Below are positions 1 through 12,100 of a DNA stretch of 64,000 nt, one piece after another. Source of the stretch: Heterotrichella gracilis (Eukaryota > Sar > Xanthophyceae > Tribonematales > Xanthonemataceae); assembly GCA_032358255.1 (NCBI GenBank), contig JAULBX010001780.1, positions 1 through 64,000 of the forward strand, read 5' to 3'. The position numbers and the translations under genes are program-made. Position 1 is the stretch's first letter. Every line of letters begins with the position of its first letter. Below the pieces are notes generated by a model. It was not told the DNA's origin and did no database searches. It worked only from the letters and a program-made list of their open reading frames with translations.

Positions 1-3000
1 TGCATTGCAGCCTGGCAGCCATTGGCGACCTGACCACGCTCGGCAGGGACACCCTGCAGCTGCCCAGCTTCCAGCCAAACTTGGCCACATGGGCTGCGCG
101 CTGTGCACGCGTGTCCAATTGCTGGTGGCTGGTGCTGGTGTGCCTGCCTAGCATGGCTGCAGGGGGCTTGCCCTTCTGAGAAGGGGTTGCCTGCGCCGGA
201 GGTGCATCCGCCAGCGCGGGGACTGCACCCGTTGGCGCGGGGGTGCAGCACGCCTTGAGCGGGGGCGGCTCCGCTGCAAATTTGAGCCGCTCCTCTGGGT
301 GGAGCAGGAGGATGCCATGCTCAATGCACAGGTCATGCACCCTCTGCCGATCCGCTGGGTTGGCGGTGAGGGCTCGAGCCAAGTAAACGGGTTGGATTTC
401 TGATCCCTCAAAATAACCAGCGGCTTCTGAGCCCTCCACAGCTCTTGACAGCCTGTTTGCAAATGAAGCACAAGGTGTGAGAACGTTGTGTAGTGCTAGG
501 CAAGTTGTGCTCAGATGCACATGGTCAAGTCTGCCTTCAAGCTTACATTACAGATGCAATTATCATGTCTAGATAATTATACGTTTGTATGAATTTTCAG
601 AAGCCAGCCCCCTCACACAACCATATGGTTCTGGTGGAACAGGATGCAAAAATGCTTCAATGGTTTCAGTGTTGGCGCTGGCTTCTGGAAAATCATGCAT
701 GAAACCTTGAGCTGTCACATCCCTTTGGATACCTTGCTTTACTTATCAGTCGTATAAAAAGCAACTGCTGCAAAACTTGTCATCATGATACTTCAAGTTT
801 GGAAACAAGACCCATCCTGAGTGAATCCATGCACACACTCGTATATGCATTCTATAGCAAAAACAAAAAAAATGCTTGTACTTACTCAAGGTGCTCCATC
901 TCCTCTATGAACTCCTGTACCATCTCTGGCTCGACGCATCTGTTGGCCACTTTGCCAATCATGATGCAACCCTTGGCGATTGCGACCACTTGCAACTCAA
1001 TCATCTTTGTGAAGCAAGCCAGCTGCAACACGCAGATACTTAATCCAGTTGACATTGGGCGTTCTTGACAATGTCATTAGGAAGCCAAGATCATTGCACT
1101 ATGTGGACTAAGTTATATTATTTTGCCACAGGCACCTATATAGCTGAAACACGTTGTGATTCTCAAATTTGCCACAGGCACATATATGTCACAAGCTGAA
1201 ACACGTTGTGATTCTCAAATAAGTGCAGTGCATAAAATGCATGAAGCAATCAGACAATGCAAATGCAATGCCATCTTGACTTTTTTTGTCATACCTTCAC
1301 TCCTTCACGAACCTGGACTTCTGTGTGCCCTGCACCCTTCAACAACGCCTGCATCCATTTCCCTAATGTCCGATCATCCCCAGCAGTGAAATGTGCCTGC
1401 CACGCAAGCAGGTTTGCAAGCTGCAGCAGGGAGAGGCAAGGATTGTTAGCAACAGGCCCTAGCGATCTGTCACAGCGTTAAACATGATGCTCCTGCGGGT
1501 GCCAAATGTGTACATAATTTGCAGCATCTGGTTTGGAAGAACACTCACCGAGCCTGGTCGTAGCCCAAGAGGAGGAATGGCAATCAACACGCTGTCATTG
1601 TTAAGGTTGGCACTTGTCAATGCACACTTGGGCTCAGATGTGTATGGTTTGAAGAAGGTTTTGAAGTCAACAGCTGGCAGCTCCACAGCCAGGTCTTGCA
1701 AAGACATGGACGTGCGCCCCAGTCTGGCCAGGACTGTCTCCTGAGAGAGCACAAAGTTGACGCCAAGTCGTGTTGAAAGGGTGACCAGCCCGTTGCGCGT
1801 CACCATGTCCAGGGCGACAATGTCGAAGGGCCCCTTGTTGTTTTGTGGGGGGATCATGAGAACCACATTAGACAGCTCTTCAAGAGATGTAGAGTCAGCA
1901 CCCTCGATTCCTGAGAAGGCAAAGACACATACATTTCAGTTCCTGTTAGAGGTCAGGGTTTGCGTGCAACTTGCAAATCTGAGATTAGCCAACGACACAC
2001 AAGCATCCTGCAACAATTGCTACAGACACAGTGCCAACATTTGCAACAAGTACTATAGGGAATAGGACAAAATCCTGCAACTCCAATTTAGCTGCTGATA
2101 ATGGATATTTTAGGAATGAGTCTCTTAAGAACCTTAAAACCTGTAGATATTCAAATCCAATGGGCAGATAAGACAAGTACGCTGCGTGGCACAATGCGTC
2201 ATGGTGGACTACATGGATGCATGACAGCACCGTGCCTAGCACAACCAGTCTAGGAAAGTGCAAAGCCGGCAAGGCTCACTTTAGCATTACGGTGCAGGGG
2301 CAGATCTTGCATGGACTCTGCTTGCATGTCCTATGGTGGGTGCTCGATATATATAGTATAATATTTAGTACAAATATATTAACCATACCGTCAAGAAAAG
2401 GGCATTGCCTATTCAAACCACACACAATAGCTCACTGACCTAGGAGCCTCAGCACGACACCCAGCAGTTCAGGCGCTGGCGTTTCTGCCAGGTTCTGCAC
2501 ATACGCCTCGTCCTTGTCCGCAAGCAGAAAGAAAAGGGTCACCTTTTGTTCCTTGCTCAGGTCCTTGAGGGACGAAAGCACTCCATAAGCTGCCCGCCGC
2601 TTGGCGCGTGGCTCTAAGACTGTGACAATCTGTGAACAGGTCAATGACATTTACAACAACAAAAGCCTTGGATACAGCTCATCCGGCTTGCCCACAAGCA
2701 CCCATCAAACCTAGAGCAATGTTGCATCTAAAAATTTACATGGCTGAGGTTGGAGGTCACGGAGCTCGAGCATTAAGATGTCTAGGCACAAACTGACTGT
2801 GTGTGCTTGGGCACATGCGGGCAAGACTATCATGGAACAATCCCAAAGCAAAATTTGTTATGACTGTCTGAGATCAACGTCCTTCAGAGACTATGCAAGT
2901 ATGCTGGAGATGGCATGTGCTACATTGGGATATCCCACTATTGTGTGCGGGGCTTTAGGTGACAACGTCAGCATTGTCACTGGATGCATGCATGCATGCA

Positions 3001-3451
3001 TGTAAGGCAAGCTTATGCAGTCAGGGTATCTTGATATCCTGCAAACTTTGAGTCTTGAAGCATGCAGTTACACACATGGTAACAAAACCCTCCTTATGCA
3101 ATACGGGTTCCTACTTGAACTTTGACAGGGTACGGTATGGTCCGACAGGCAGAGACACCCCGACATACCTCAGAGTCTACATCTTCCTGTTCAAAGGTGA
3201 AGGCTGCTAGCAGGCTCCTCACTGTTGACACCGTGTTGGTGACCAAACGTTGCAGAAATGACCTGCACTCCAAAAGTAGAAAAACGCTGTTGTCAGCAGA
3301 GCCCTATTACTAGACTAGGGCTAAACTAAGTTCAACGACAGTTCGTTTGACAGACGAGGAGCAGTCACAGGCCCTGCTGGAAATTGCAAGGCCTTAGCAA
3401 GTGTAACTTTCAAGCATACCTGCGAGACCCCATCTTGAGCAAGCTGAGAAC
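1..3451 (-). CDS. Unrecognised multi-exon gene, 3' end beyond window (partial)
   Basis: Seven exons join in phase on the minus strand: 3451-3420, 3262-3169, 2629-2440, 1910-1549, 1420-1295, 1022-886 and 452-1. Each internal border has a GT donor and CAG-type acceptor, and the frame stays open to the left edge (about 460 codons). Readable stretches include SFLQRLVTNTVSTVRSLLAA, EQKVTLFFLLADKDEAYVQN, GPFDIVALDMVTRNGLVTLS and EIQPVYLARALTANPADRQ. The composition is mostly helical, followed by a Pro/Ala-rich low-complexity stretch near the left edge. I do not recognise the family. The N-terminus was not found; the MYND-like exons at 4499-5209 could belong to the same gene, because the exon at 3451 starts in phase 0, but a gap of about 1 kb separates them. 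Exon calls are fairly safe because phases agree at every join; the function is unknown. Confidence 0.6.
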
Positions 3452-3825
3452 CTGTGGCACAGCGAAGAGCAGCTTTAGCAAATTTAGTCACAGTAACGGA
3501 GTTCTTCTCTCAACCCAATGTGTCAAATACGAGCTCGTATGCCGTGCTGAACGAGAGTTGGTTGCACTAAATAAGCGGCAAAGTTTGCGTCTGGAGCCAC
3601 TGTAACAACAATGCAAGTGGACGTGAATAGCACACGTTCCTAGTAACTGGGCTGTGGTAGATTCGTAGGTTCTGGATTCAGCTACGGAATCCCCTCATGG
3701 ATATTACTGGTAAACCCCATGCTAGGGTTCTGCTTGTTATTAAATTATATTTATATAACCAGTACTCTGGTTGCCAGTGGCGGCGCTTTGGCCTGTATTA
3801 AATAAATAAGCATTTATCCGATCTT

Positions 3826-3942
3826 GAGACTGAACACTGAGTGGAGCTCAGCCAATGCCGTGCAGCTGCCTCCCGTTCCCACGTGATTGTCAATAATCAG
3901 CGTACCCCCTGGCTCAACCCTTTCCAACCCTACTAGGGCCTG
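3826..3942 (-). other. Possible orphan coding exon, unassigned
   Basis: On the minus strand an acceptor-like pyrimidine tract ending in GCCAG precedes an open frame reading GLERVEPGGTLIIDNHVGTG and ending in a stop near 3826. It reads like real protein but has no good donor, and I could not link it in phase to the flanking exons. It may be a terminal exon of a small gene, a decayed copy, or chance. Confidence 0.2.
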
Positions 3943-4498
3943 GCACAGCTGGTTAAGTAAGTAAGAAAGAAAGAAACAAAACGCCCCCACACACGGCAGC
4001 ACACCACAACCAACAATGTTGAAAACAGTCACTCGTGCGCCTTTCAAATGGCCTGACAATCATTGCGGCATGCCCGGCAATGCCATGGCAATAATGATTG
4101 TTGTCATTCTCAATGAGTCTTTGTTGGCAAGTGCCCCAATGTTTCTTCATCTATGACAAGGTAGACTGGTTTAAGCCCTTGGCCAGTATAGAAGAATGGC
4201 AATCCACCCTAGGGCTGCTGGCTAGAGTGTGAGATGCCACGTCCTTGTCGTCGACAACACAGGCATCATCCCAGATTCCACATTTACCATAGTGGCGCAC
4301 CAACGGTAAAATGTGCTTAAAAAGATGTGACATGAACCCATCAGACCTGCTACATACCATATCCACGACGAATGGGGTGCCTGTCAGGGATGGTTCATGC
4401 AGCCACTGCTAGTTCATGATACTGCGTAGAGGCCCTCGCCACATACGAGAAAACATCCTTGTATTCCCAGGGCAAGTTGATTGAACCCAGCCCTTACC

Positions 4499-5209
4499 CG
4501 CAAAGAAAATGGCACATGTCCTGAAGTGCCGGCATTACAATCCCCCGGGCGGCAACGCCATCCCAACTGCCCACCAATGTCAGGGTGCCTTTGAGACACA
4601 GACAGCCCCCCCCCCTGACCCCCAAGTGCAGCTGTCCCCTCCCCTCCAGGCCCAGCCCTCCTTTCATGCTGGACATCGCAGTCCCGCCTGTGCACCGGCC
4701 AATGCGCCACCTGGCAGTGCATCTCGCAGTTGCGCACCCCCTGCTGGCACCTGCGCAGCGGCACACCCGCTTTAAAGGGTTGGGCGCCCGGTCCGCACAT
4801 GGTGCACCCACCCCTCCTCTTCAAGTTGCCCCCCTTGCCAGCGGAAACAGGCGCACCCCCACCCTTCCTCACCCCGCTCCCACTCCCATCCCCTGCCCCA
4901 CTCACCGCCATGCTCACATCCGGCGGCACCAAGAGGGGCAACGTACACGTGCACATTCCCCCTCACGGCATCCGGCGTGACGTACAGCAGCGCAATGTCC
5001 CCCCCGCCTACTGCATCAGGCACAGTCAGGTCAACATAATCATCCATGATGCGTTGCAGCAACCCCATGAAGGCACCCTGCTCCAGGTTGGCAGCTTTGG
5101 ATGGGTCAAACATGCTTTGCTCCAGCACGGGCTCGCCCAGGGCATCTTGCAACATGCCTGTCGCTATGATGCAGCGCATGAGGAGGAGGCGCAGCAGATC
5201 TTGGATGAC
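4499..5209 (-). CDS. MYND-like zinc finger protein fragment
   Basis: Exon A begins after an acceptor (CTGTAG) at 5209 and reads VIQDLLRLLMRCIIATGMLQ, then GLLQRIMDDYVDLTVPDAV, to about 4906-4967, where GTGAGT and GTGAGG are competing donors. A second exon, about 4833-4499, encodes a MYND-type finger: CTMCG, then RRCQQGVRNCEMHC, then QVAHWPVHRRDC. It ends at a GTAAGG donor. The finger keeps the HW-x2-H-x3-C tail but has Gly where the second Cys of the third CxxC pair is expected. MYND fingers bind proline-rich partner peptides. The join between the exons, the reading frame after the finger and both gene ends are unresolved. It lies just downstream, on the same strand, of the partial duplicated gene at 5815-7197, so a chimaeric transcript is possible. 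Confidence 0.45.
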
Positions 5210-5744
5210 CTACAGTGACATGGAATGAAATGGAATGAAAGGAAATGGAATGGATTGAAATGAAGTGAAATTTAAAGCCAATCTGAGTCATTATAGTCAT
5301 TATAGTCATTATAGTCATTAAAGTCAATAAATGGACTTTTAGGTAATTAAAGTAACACAATACATAACACCCTGCCAGCAAGCATGTTTGGGGTGAAGAC
5401 TAAAGACGTGGGAGCCACTGGTTGTGCAGCACATCCGCTGTTATAGCAAAACATCTGCCACCAAACAGGTGCACACTACAGTGCAAACACTACTTTGCGC
5501 ACCCCCTTCCTTTCTTTCTTTCTAGCGGGCACAGTGGGTCGAAACTGGCGCAGAATTAAGCATTGGTGGAGAAGAATGAAAGAAAAAAAGTTCCAGTGCG
5601 CAAAAATCAGCAGAATGGCGGAAAAGAATGACAGAAACGATTCTTTCATTGAAAGAATGAAAGAAAGAAATGTAGAACGGCGGCAAACAATAAAGACACG
5701 CATGATTGTGGGTGTGTTGCAGTAGCCGGGTATGTGAGTGGCAG
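5210..5744. other. Intergenic, simple-sequence DNA
   Basis: No gene seen. It holds a degenerate GGAATGAAAT-type tract (about 5219-5270), a 9-bp tandem repeat of the form GTCATTATA (about 5287-5325), and GAAA-rich runs (about 5510-5680) that recur on both strands. Confidence 0.6.
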
Positions 5745-5814
5745 GTTGGTGCTGCAGGTTGAATGCAGCACCCACACCACAGCGGCTGTGACCTTGCTGC
5801 CTGATGCAAGGAGC

Positions 5815-7197
5815 TAAACCCTACATCTTACTACGTTCACCCTAAGGCTGTCACCTTGTTGGCTCGCTTCTTGATGCAGCACCCACACCACAGCGGAGGT
5901 GACCTCGCTCCCCGCCAAAGCCATTGCCTGGGTGGCATCCAGACGGGCATGGATCATTGTCAACAGCTCGATCCACAACTGCGGGGAGGCCACCACCTGG
6001 GCTGCAAAGGCCTTGCGCAGCGCACAGCTGGCGGGGTCCTGCAGGCAAGGGGGGGGAAATCAACCTCAAGGGGCGGATCCACAATGCAGGGGAGGTCGCC
6101 ACCTGGGTTGCCACCGCCTTGTGCAGCTCACAGCTGGCGGCGTCCTGCAGGCAATCGATATCAAAGGGTGGATCAAAATGAGGGGGGGTCACAGCCTAGC
6201 CAGTGGCGCTAAGCCTTGGGCAAAGGCCACAAGGGAGGCAACCTTGTGACCTCCCCTCAAGCAAACAGGGGAGGTCACAAGGTTAATGGCAGGGGGACTA
6301 TAATGCAACAGTTGGGAGATATGATACTTCCTCTGATTGGACTACTTTCTGCCCCACACTGGCCAAGAGCACTTCCAGCATTGGTTCTTTTGTGTACCAC
6401 CCCAAGGTGACATCACTACCGCTGCAAGGGAGAGGGCCTAAAGAGGCACCCACAAGCCACAAAACCCGCGTCCAAACACAATGGCCCAGGTGTGCAGTGT
6501 GCACCTGTGCTTGTACCCTGGCTCCAACTGAAAGAGTGGCCCCACAGCTACCTAAACCCTAAACCCTAAGCAGGGTGCCCCCACCTCTGGCTCTACAGGC
6601 TGTGGTGCTGCAGCAACTGGCTGGATGACCCGCTCCTGCCCAATGGCCTGCGAGCAAAGGGGAGGAGGTAGTGAGGACACACAGAGAGGAAAAGCCAGAG
6701 TGGGGAAGCACTACCACATGGCCGCCAAACCTCACTAACGACCATCACTTACTCGCAGAAAATATTTGCCTCACCCACCACCACCTCCAGCCTCCCCTTG
6801 CCGAGGGTGCAACCCTACTCCCAAACCCTAAACCATAAACCCTACCTGGCGCACCAGCTCCCGCTCCCCGCACTCGCACAAGTCCTCCTGCTGCCCCCCC
6901 CATGGGCTGGCAGGGGAGGAGTAATAGGAGCGGAAGGCTATCAACCCGCGGCTCACACACCAGGACCAGTCAGCGCCTGCCATTGGGTGGCACTGGGGCT
7001 GTACTAGTGGCTCATACACCAGGATCTGTCAGCTGCCCCTGCCATGGCGCTGCTGACCACAACTGGGGATTGCCAGCGCTGCTGTTGGTGTGGGGCTGCG
7101 TAGTCAACCTAGCCAGCACCAGGTGCCCATGAAATAGCAGCGCATATTGCGTGGAAGCGACTGGGAAGGGACTCGCAGGCGAACTGCCACTAGCCAT
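5815..7197 (-). CDS. Partial inverted copy of the 585-aa protein gene (5' half)
   Basis: Exons equivalent to the first part of the gene at 19133-24373 are all open and keep the same phases: 7197-7061 (ATG, ends CAATCCCCAGTT), 6951-6846 (GLIAFRSYYSS then EDLCECGERELVRQ), 6647-6585 (IGQERVIQPVAAAP), a 42-nt exon (about 6153-6112) and a 184-nt exon (about 6043-5860, ending VLHQEASQQ). The counterpart of exon 4 (132 nt) is missing and nothing corresponding to exons 6 to 9 is present. Because 132 is a multiple of three, the loss keeps the frame. It may be a truncated paralogue, a decaying gene copy, or the 5' end of a chimaeric gene continuing into 5209-4499. N-terminal residues differ clearly from the other copy, so the duplication is not recent. 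Confidence 0.5.
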
Positions 7198-7502
7198 GCC
7201 ATGCCGTGGTGCTGCAGCGGTGGGTTAGGCTGTTCAGTCGACCATGCAGGATCTTCACTGGTCTGAAGTTGCAACTTTGATTCCTAGGGTGGTCCTGCTA
7301 TGAAACCTAGCTGCAAGGTGACGTGTAGAGGTGGTGGTGGGAGAACGTGGCATGTACGCACTCCACTAGGGGGCCCTGGCGCAGTTAGAACCTGTACAGG
7401 TAGAGTGCGAAAAGGGGGTCAACCTAATTACAAGGCAGCGCTTCTGCGCGCGTCACCAAACTAGTGGCACTATAATTTGGGAAGGTTTAATATGCGGGAA
7501 AC

Positions 7503-7945
7503 TTACCTATCAGGGTTAGCACATGCATGCATGCATATGCAGCCACGCGTCACCCAATTGCTCCGAGCTGGGTATGTATACAGGAGAACTGATAACACGG
7601 AAACCAAACACTCCCACCGACACTGCTTTGCAACTACAGTGGCACAAGCGCAAGGCTGCCAGTGGGCCCGATGCATATGTGCATGCATGCGCAAACGCCC
7701 AACAGCCAGGAACCTTGCCCCTTGATACAGTAAGTTGGCGAGGGTTGCGGGAAATTTACTGATCAAGGCTGGATGAGGGCTATCGCATGCATACACATGT
7801 CACCCAATTGCTCCGAGCTGGGTAAGTACTCAGGAGAACTGATAACACAGAAACCAAACACTCCCACCGACACTATTTTGCAACTACACTGGCACGATCG
7901 CAAGGCTGCCAGGGGGCCCGATGCATATGCACATGCGTAATTCCA
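7503..7945 (+). repeat. Tandem units of about 240 bp (left arm)
   Basis: Two units start near 7503 and 7745. Each contains CACCCAATTGCTCCGAGCTG, an AGGAGAACTGATAACAC segment, ACCAAACACTCCCACCGACA and a TGCAACTACA box, and ends with a GGGCCCGATGCATATG stretch. Inverted relatives lie at 18345-18925. No protein-like reading is consistent between units, so these look non-coding. Confidence 0.75.
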
Positions 7946-8059
7946 GTTGGGGGATGTACCGATCAAGCTAAATTTGAGGTTTATGAGGCTGTAAGCGCTA
8001 AACGTATATATGCATGTGCAACTCAAGCACTCGCCCAAGGCCATGCTCAGACTGCTGTT

Positions 8060-9129
8060 GGTCAAAACAGGACCTCTCTCAAGCTGCCATAATGTACGTA
8101 GCACTAGTCAACAACCAAGTCAGTGGTCAGATCTAAGTCAGATCCTTTGACCAGTTGTGGGCGCAGCGCCGGGTGCGGGAGCAGGACGAGGGGCAACGAT
8201 GGAGGTTGTGCAAGAGCAAAAGGTATCTCCTCTGCATATATCTAAATATGCAGAGGGGAGCAGCTGGGAGGGGCTGCAGCACTGCTGGCGGTGGCGGGTG
8301 CCTTCAGGCTGGGCTGGAAGTACCGCCCAGACCCGCCATCGCCACCAGTGGAAGGGGGTACATAACATCCGTGGCCATGAAGTAGCACTCTGCAGTGCCA
8401 TTGTGAAGTGGTTTTGCAAGCCATAGCATTGTGGTGCAGTGGTTCATCCCCGTGCCTGTTTGAATTTAGGACCGTCAGTCGGAGGATATTGACAAGGGAC
8501 TGGACATGTGATACGTACCCTAGCATTAAGACACTGGAGGCCCCAGATCTCACCAAACCCTTGCGTGTTCCAAATCTGCCTCCACAACAACGGCATCCAA
8601 GGTTCATCAATACATCCAGAGTTGCTTACAAACCTTGTTCAGGTTTGCATCATACACTATGTGTGAACCAACCTAATTAACTCTGCCTATGTGACAATGC
8701 ACGCACACAGCAACGGCTAAGGAAATGAGCAAGTGCGCCACGTATTTTACTGCACAGCATGCCCTGGGCAAGCTGTGAGACTTGGCGCTGTGACAGGAGT
8801 GAGTGGACAAGAAACTGGCTGAGTGTGCAAACGGCTGGTGCATCAACTAATAAAAGGCTATACCATGAAAGCATGCTTGCACGCAACAGCAAGGGTCATG
8901 GTAGCAACCATAGGCAAGTACATGGTTCTTGCATGGCGCCGTGCAGTGACCCTTGCTGCAGCGGCTAGTCCAACCCGCTGCAAAGTAGTGGGCAAAACCA
9001 ACGAAAGGAAATCAGATAATAAGCGCTGAGGCATGAAAACACACGCCAGCACCCCACTTGTGCAGCCTGCCAATAACTGCCTTTAGGCTGCCTGGCCCAC
9101 TCAAACCATGACATCGCAAATATCATCGC
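8060..9129. other. Intergenic stretch with hairpin-forming sequences
   Basis: No convincing gene. Two inverted repeats sit close together: about 8227-8262 (CTCCTCTGCATAT against its near-complement) and about 8287-8352 (TGGCGGTGGCGGGT against ACCCGCCATCGCCACCA, with an inner TGGGC/GCCCA stem). These could be part of a structured RNA or a small non-autonomous element. Confidence 0.35.
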
Positions 9130-12100
9130 CTATGGAACCCGTATCGAATCCTCCCCAACCGTCAACCTCCTCCCCTTCTTCCCCTTCTTAGCCGCCCCCT
9201 TGGCCGCAGCATCCGCCTCCAACGCGGCTGCACTGCCCTCAGCCGGCTTGGCAAACCTGGGAAAAACGAACATAAATTAAAATTATTCACATCATTCAAT
9301 ACAAAAGATAGTCTTGGGGCTTCCTCACCTCAAGGCCATAGGAATGACACAAAGCAATATCCACAACTACCCCGTGACCCGCAAGTGCAAAATTGCAACT
9401 TTGTTTATTGTTATATCTGCTAACTGCAAATTTGCATACCTGGGCGGCTGCGCGCGCGACGTGGCGGGCTTGCTGGTACCCGACGCCACTGCCAGAGAGA
9501 CGAAGATTGCGATGAGAGGGGAGGCAAGCAGCGCGTACACCAGCAGCGCCGCGTTGCCGCGCGTGGCGTAGGGCGCAAGCACCGGGAAGCCGCGCAGCTG
9601 CGTCAGCACCAAGGCCTCAAGCTCCGAAACCACCTTGCCAGCCTCACCCCGCACCTTGGACACCTGGACCCAAAAACAAAGGGGGGTCACAACCAGGGCG
9701 TCTTGCTCTTTTCCTGCTTCATCTAGACCGTGGGTGGTTTTGGCTTTAGGTGTATCCCCACACCACGCTTCCTTGATGTGGTTTCTTGCCGAGGCTCAAG
9801 GCAAGGACAGAAGCGGGCAAGCACTTCAAAGTGTTGGGGTGTTGGGAGCTGACATGATCTCGGCACAAGCAGACGCATCAAGGCCCACGCAGCACCCTGG
9901 GCAAAGCATGGCAAGCACAAACCAACCCCCCTAGAAAGTCAGTCTCCCTAATTCTCAAAAAAGAAAAGTATTCAGTGAAAACGAATGAATTTATCCCATC
10001 AACATGCCGCGCACCATATCCGAGTGCATGGCGCCCTCCACCGCCCCCTTGGCCTTCAGCAGCCCCGCCGCCAGCGACTTGTTGGCCTCCACCAGCTTCA
10101 CAGCCAGCGGCCCCTTGTGCTGGTCCCACAGCTTGCGCACAGGCTCCAAGGCGGCGTCTAGGCGGGCCAGCAGGGGTGCCAGGTGGGGGTGCGCCTGTTG
10201 CCACGCGCGGCTGGCGTGCAGCTTGGAGCGCTCGTACACCACGCCCCCGTGCTCCTGCGAGAGTAAGTTAGTACGTATCTGTATTCTTTTTCCAGCTCTG
10301 AAGCCGGGTTAGCATGCACGAGGGCAAGGTGTGATTGCTAGGTAGCAATTTGCGCCAGGAAGGCAATTGCTGAGTCAAGCATAGCAACCTGAGGCCTGCA
10401 CAAAACTCTGTAGACCCAGACACACATGTGAGCAACAATCCTGGTGCCAAATGTCCCAGATGGAACCCCAATGCACCATCCCTCCCAGGACAGCCACCAG
10501 CGTCCCACCCCCAGATCCCGTACCTTGGCCTTGGCGTACATGTCGGTGGCGTGCGCCGACAGCGACTCCTTGACCGACGCGCTGTAGCTGATGGTGCGCT
10601 CCATGTGCGGGCGCAGACCCTGGCGCAGGCTGGAGTACTGCGCCTCCAACCACGCAGGCAGCCATTCGGACTCATGCTTGCGCAGAACCTCCTCGGCGAA
10701 CGACACCGCCTTCACAGCCTGGGCCTCAGCCTGCAGCAAACCACCAAGCATATATGATTACATGGCACGGTCGTCATGAGCACCGGCTGACAGAAGGTCG
10801 CATGGCATGATCACCATAACCGGCGATAGCCAGGAGCCACATGGCAGAGTCATCATGCACATCGTTTGCTGGGAAAAGAGTGCAAAACAGACTCACTTGA
10901 CCCACCCAGACACCACAAACTCAGATGCAGGGTCCAGAAAACGCACCACTGCCATGCCCTAGCAGCCTCCTGGGCCGGGAACCCGCCCTTACCTCCTTGA
11001 GCTTGCCCTCCAGGTGCGCCACCTTGCCCTCCAGCTGCTTGGCATGGCTGGTGCTGCTGGCTGCCTCCTTAGACAGCGCCTCCTTCTCCTTCAGCGCAGC
11101 CTGGGAGGAGGAGGGAGCATGAGTAACGTCCCACCAGGGATGAGCGATAAGGGAGGGTTGGGTGGATGCACATGGTGTGTGCTGTGTGCTGTGCATGCTG
11201 CGCTGGGCTAGGCTGGGCGGGGTCCAAGGCTGAGGGGAGGAGGGGCTGTGCTGGCAGCTGCACTGTTGCCGAATGGCGCTGGTGTAGCTGCAGCACACAG
11301 CTGACCCGCCACCTGCCGCGCCCTTTCCAGGGCCCCTGTGCGCCGCGCCCCACCCCCTCCCCTCCTCCCTCGCGCCCGCCGCCCTGCCAGCAGCACATGC
11401 CTCTGCGCAGCGTTTGATTGTGGTAGAGGTGGCACAGAGCACATGTGTGTTGGCAGGGCGGCACAGAACGCAAGGAGAAGAAGGGGGGGGGATGGGTAGG
11501 CAAGGAGGGCCGCACGGCGCGAGCGCACAGGGGTCCAAGGAGAGGGGCGCACCTGCAGGTTCCGGTCTGCTGCCTCCAGCCGCTGCCTGGCCTCGCCCAG
11601 CTGCACCTTGAGGGTCTCCCCCTCCTGCCGGGAGTCGTCCAACTCCCCCTGGCGCTCAAACAAAAACCCCTCCATCTCCTCATAGTACCCCTTGAGCTCA
11701 GCCAGCTCCTTCTCCACCCGTTCCTTCTCCTCCCTGGTGTCCGCCAAGTCATCGGTCTGCGCGGCCACCTGCTCCTCCAGCTGCCCCAGTTTGGTGCTGG
11801 CAACCTCCAGCGCGCGGATCTGCTCAGACAGCTGCTTTTGGAGGGTGAGGATCTGGCCGCGCGTGGTGGCGAGCTCGCGGTCGGAGGCGGTTTTGGCCGC
11901 CTGCACCACCGCCAGCTCGTTGATCTTGGCATCCAGGCGCTGCTGCAGGTGCTGGCCGCTGGCGTGCGCCTGGGTGGCATGGCTCTGCAAGCTCGCCAGC
12001 GCCTCACCCTTATCCGCCAGCGCCGCCTCCAGCTCCCTCACTTTGCTGGCAAGCTCCATGTCCTTGGCCTCAAGCTGCGATTGGAGCTCTGCGGTGTTGG

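Larger units (their letters stand above)
5745..7960 (+). repeat. Left arm of large inverted duplication
   Basis: This stretch matches the reverse complement of about 18330-21165. Matching landmarks: 5805-6060 with 21093-20860; exons 6585-6647 with 19700-19762; 6846-6951 with 19394-19499; 7061-7197 with 19133-19290; and the tandem units near 7500-7945 with 18345-18925. Similarity is high by eye but interrupted by indels. The left arm lacks about 0.6 kb present in the right arm (around 20050-20640). The arms flank about 10 kb that contains two unrelated genes. Confidence 0.85.

Noticed and set aside
7503-7945. CRISPR-like array
   Set aside because: Only two long units with no short constant repeat and spacer pattern, in a eukaryotic genome; these are plain tandem duplications.
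8420-8500. tRNA-like A-box (GTGGTGCAGTGGTT)
   Set aside because: No matching B box (GGTTCGAATCC) and no cloverleaf could be drawn.
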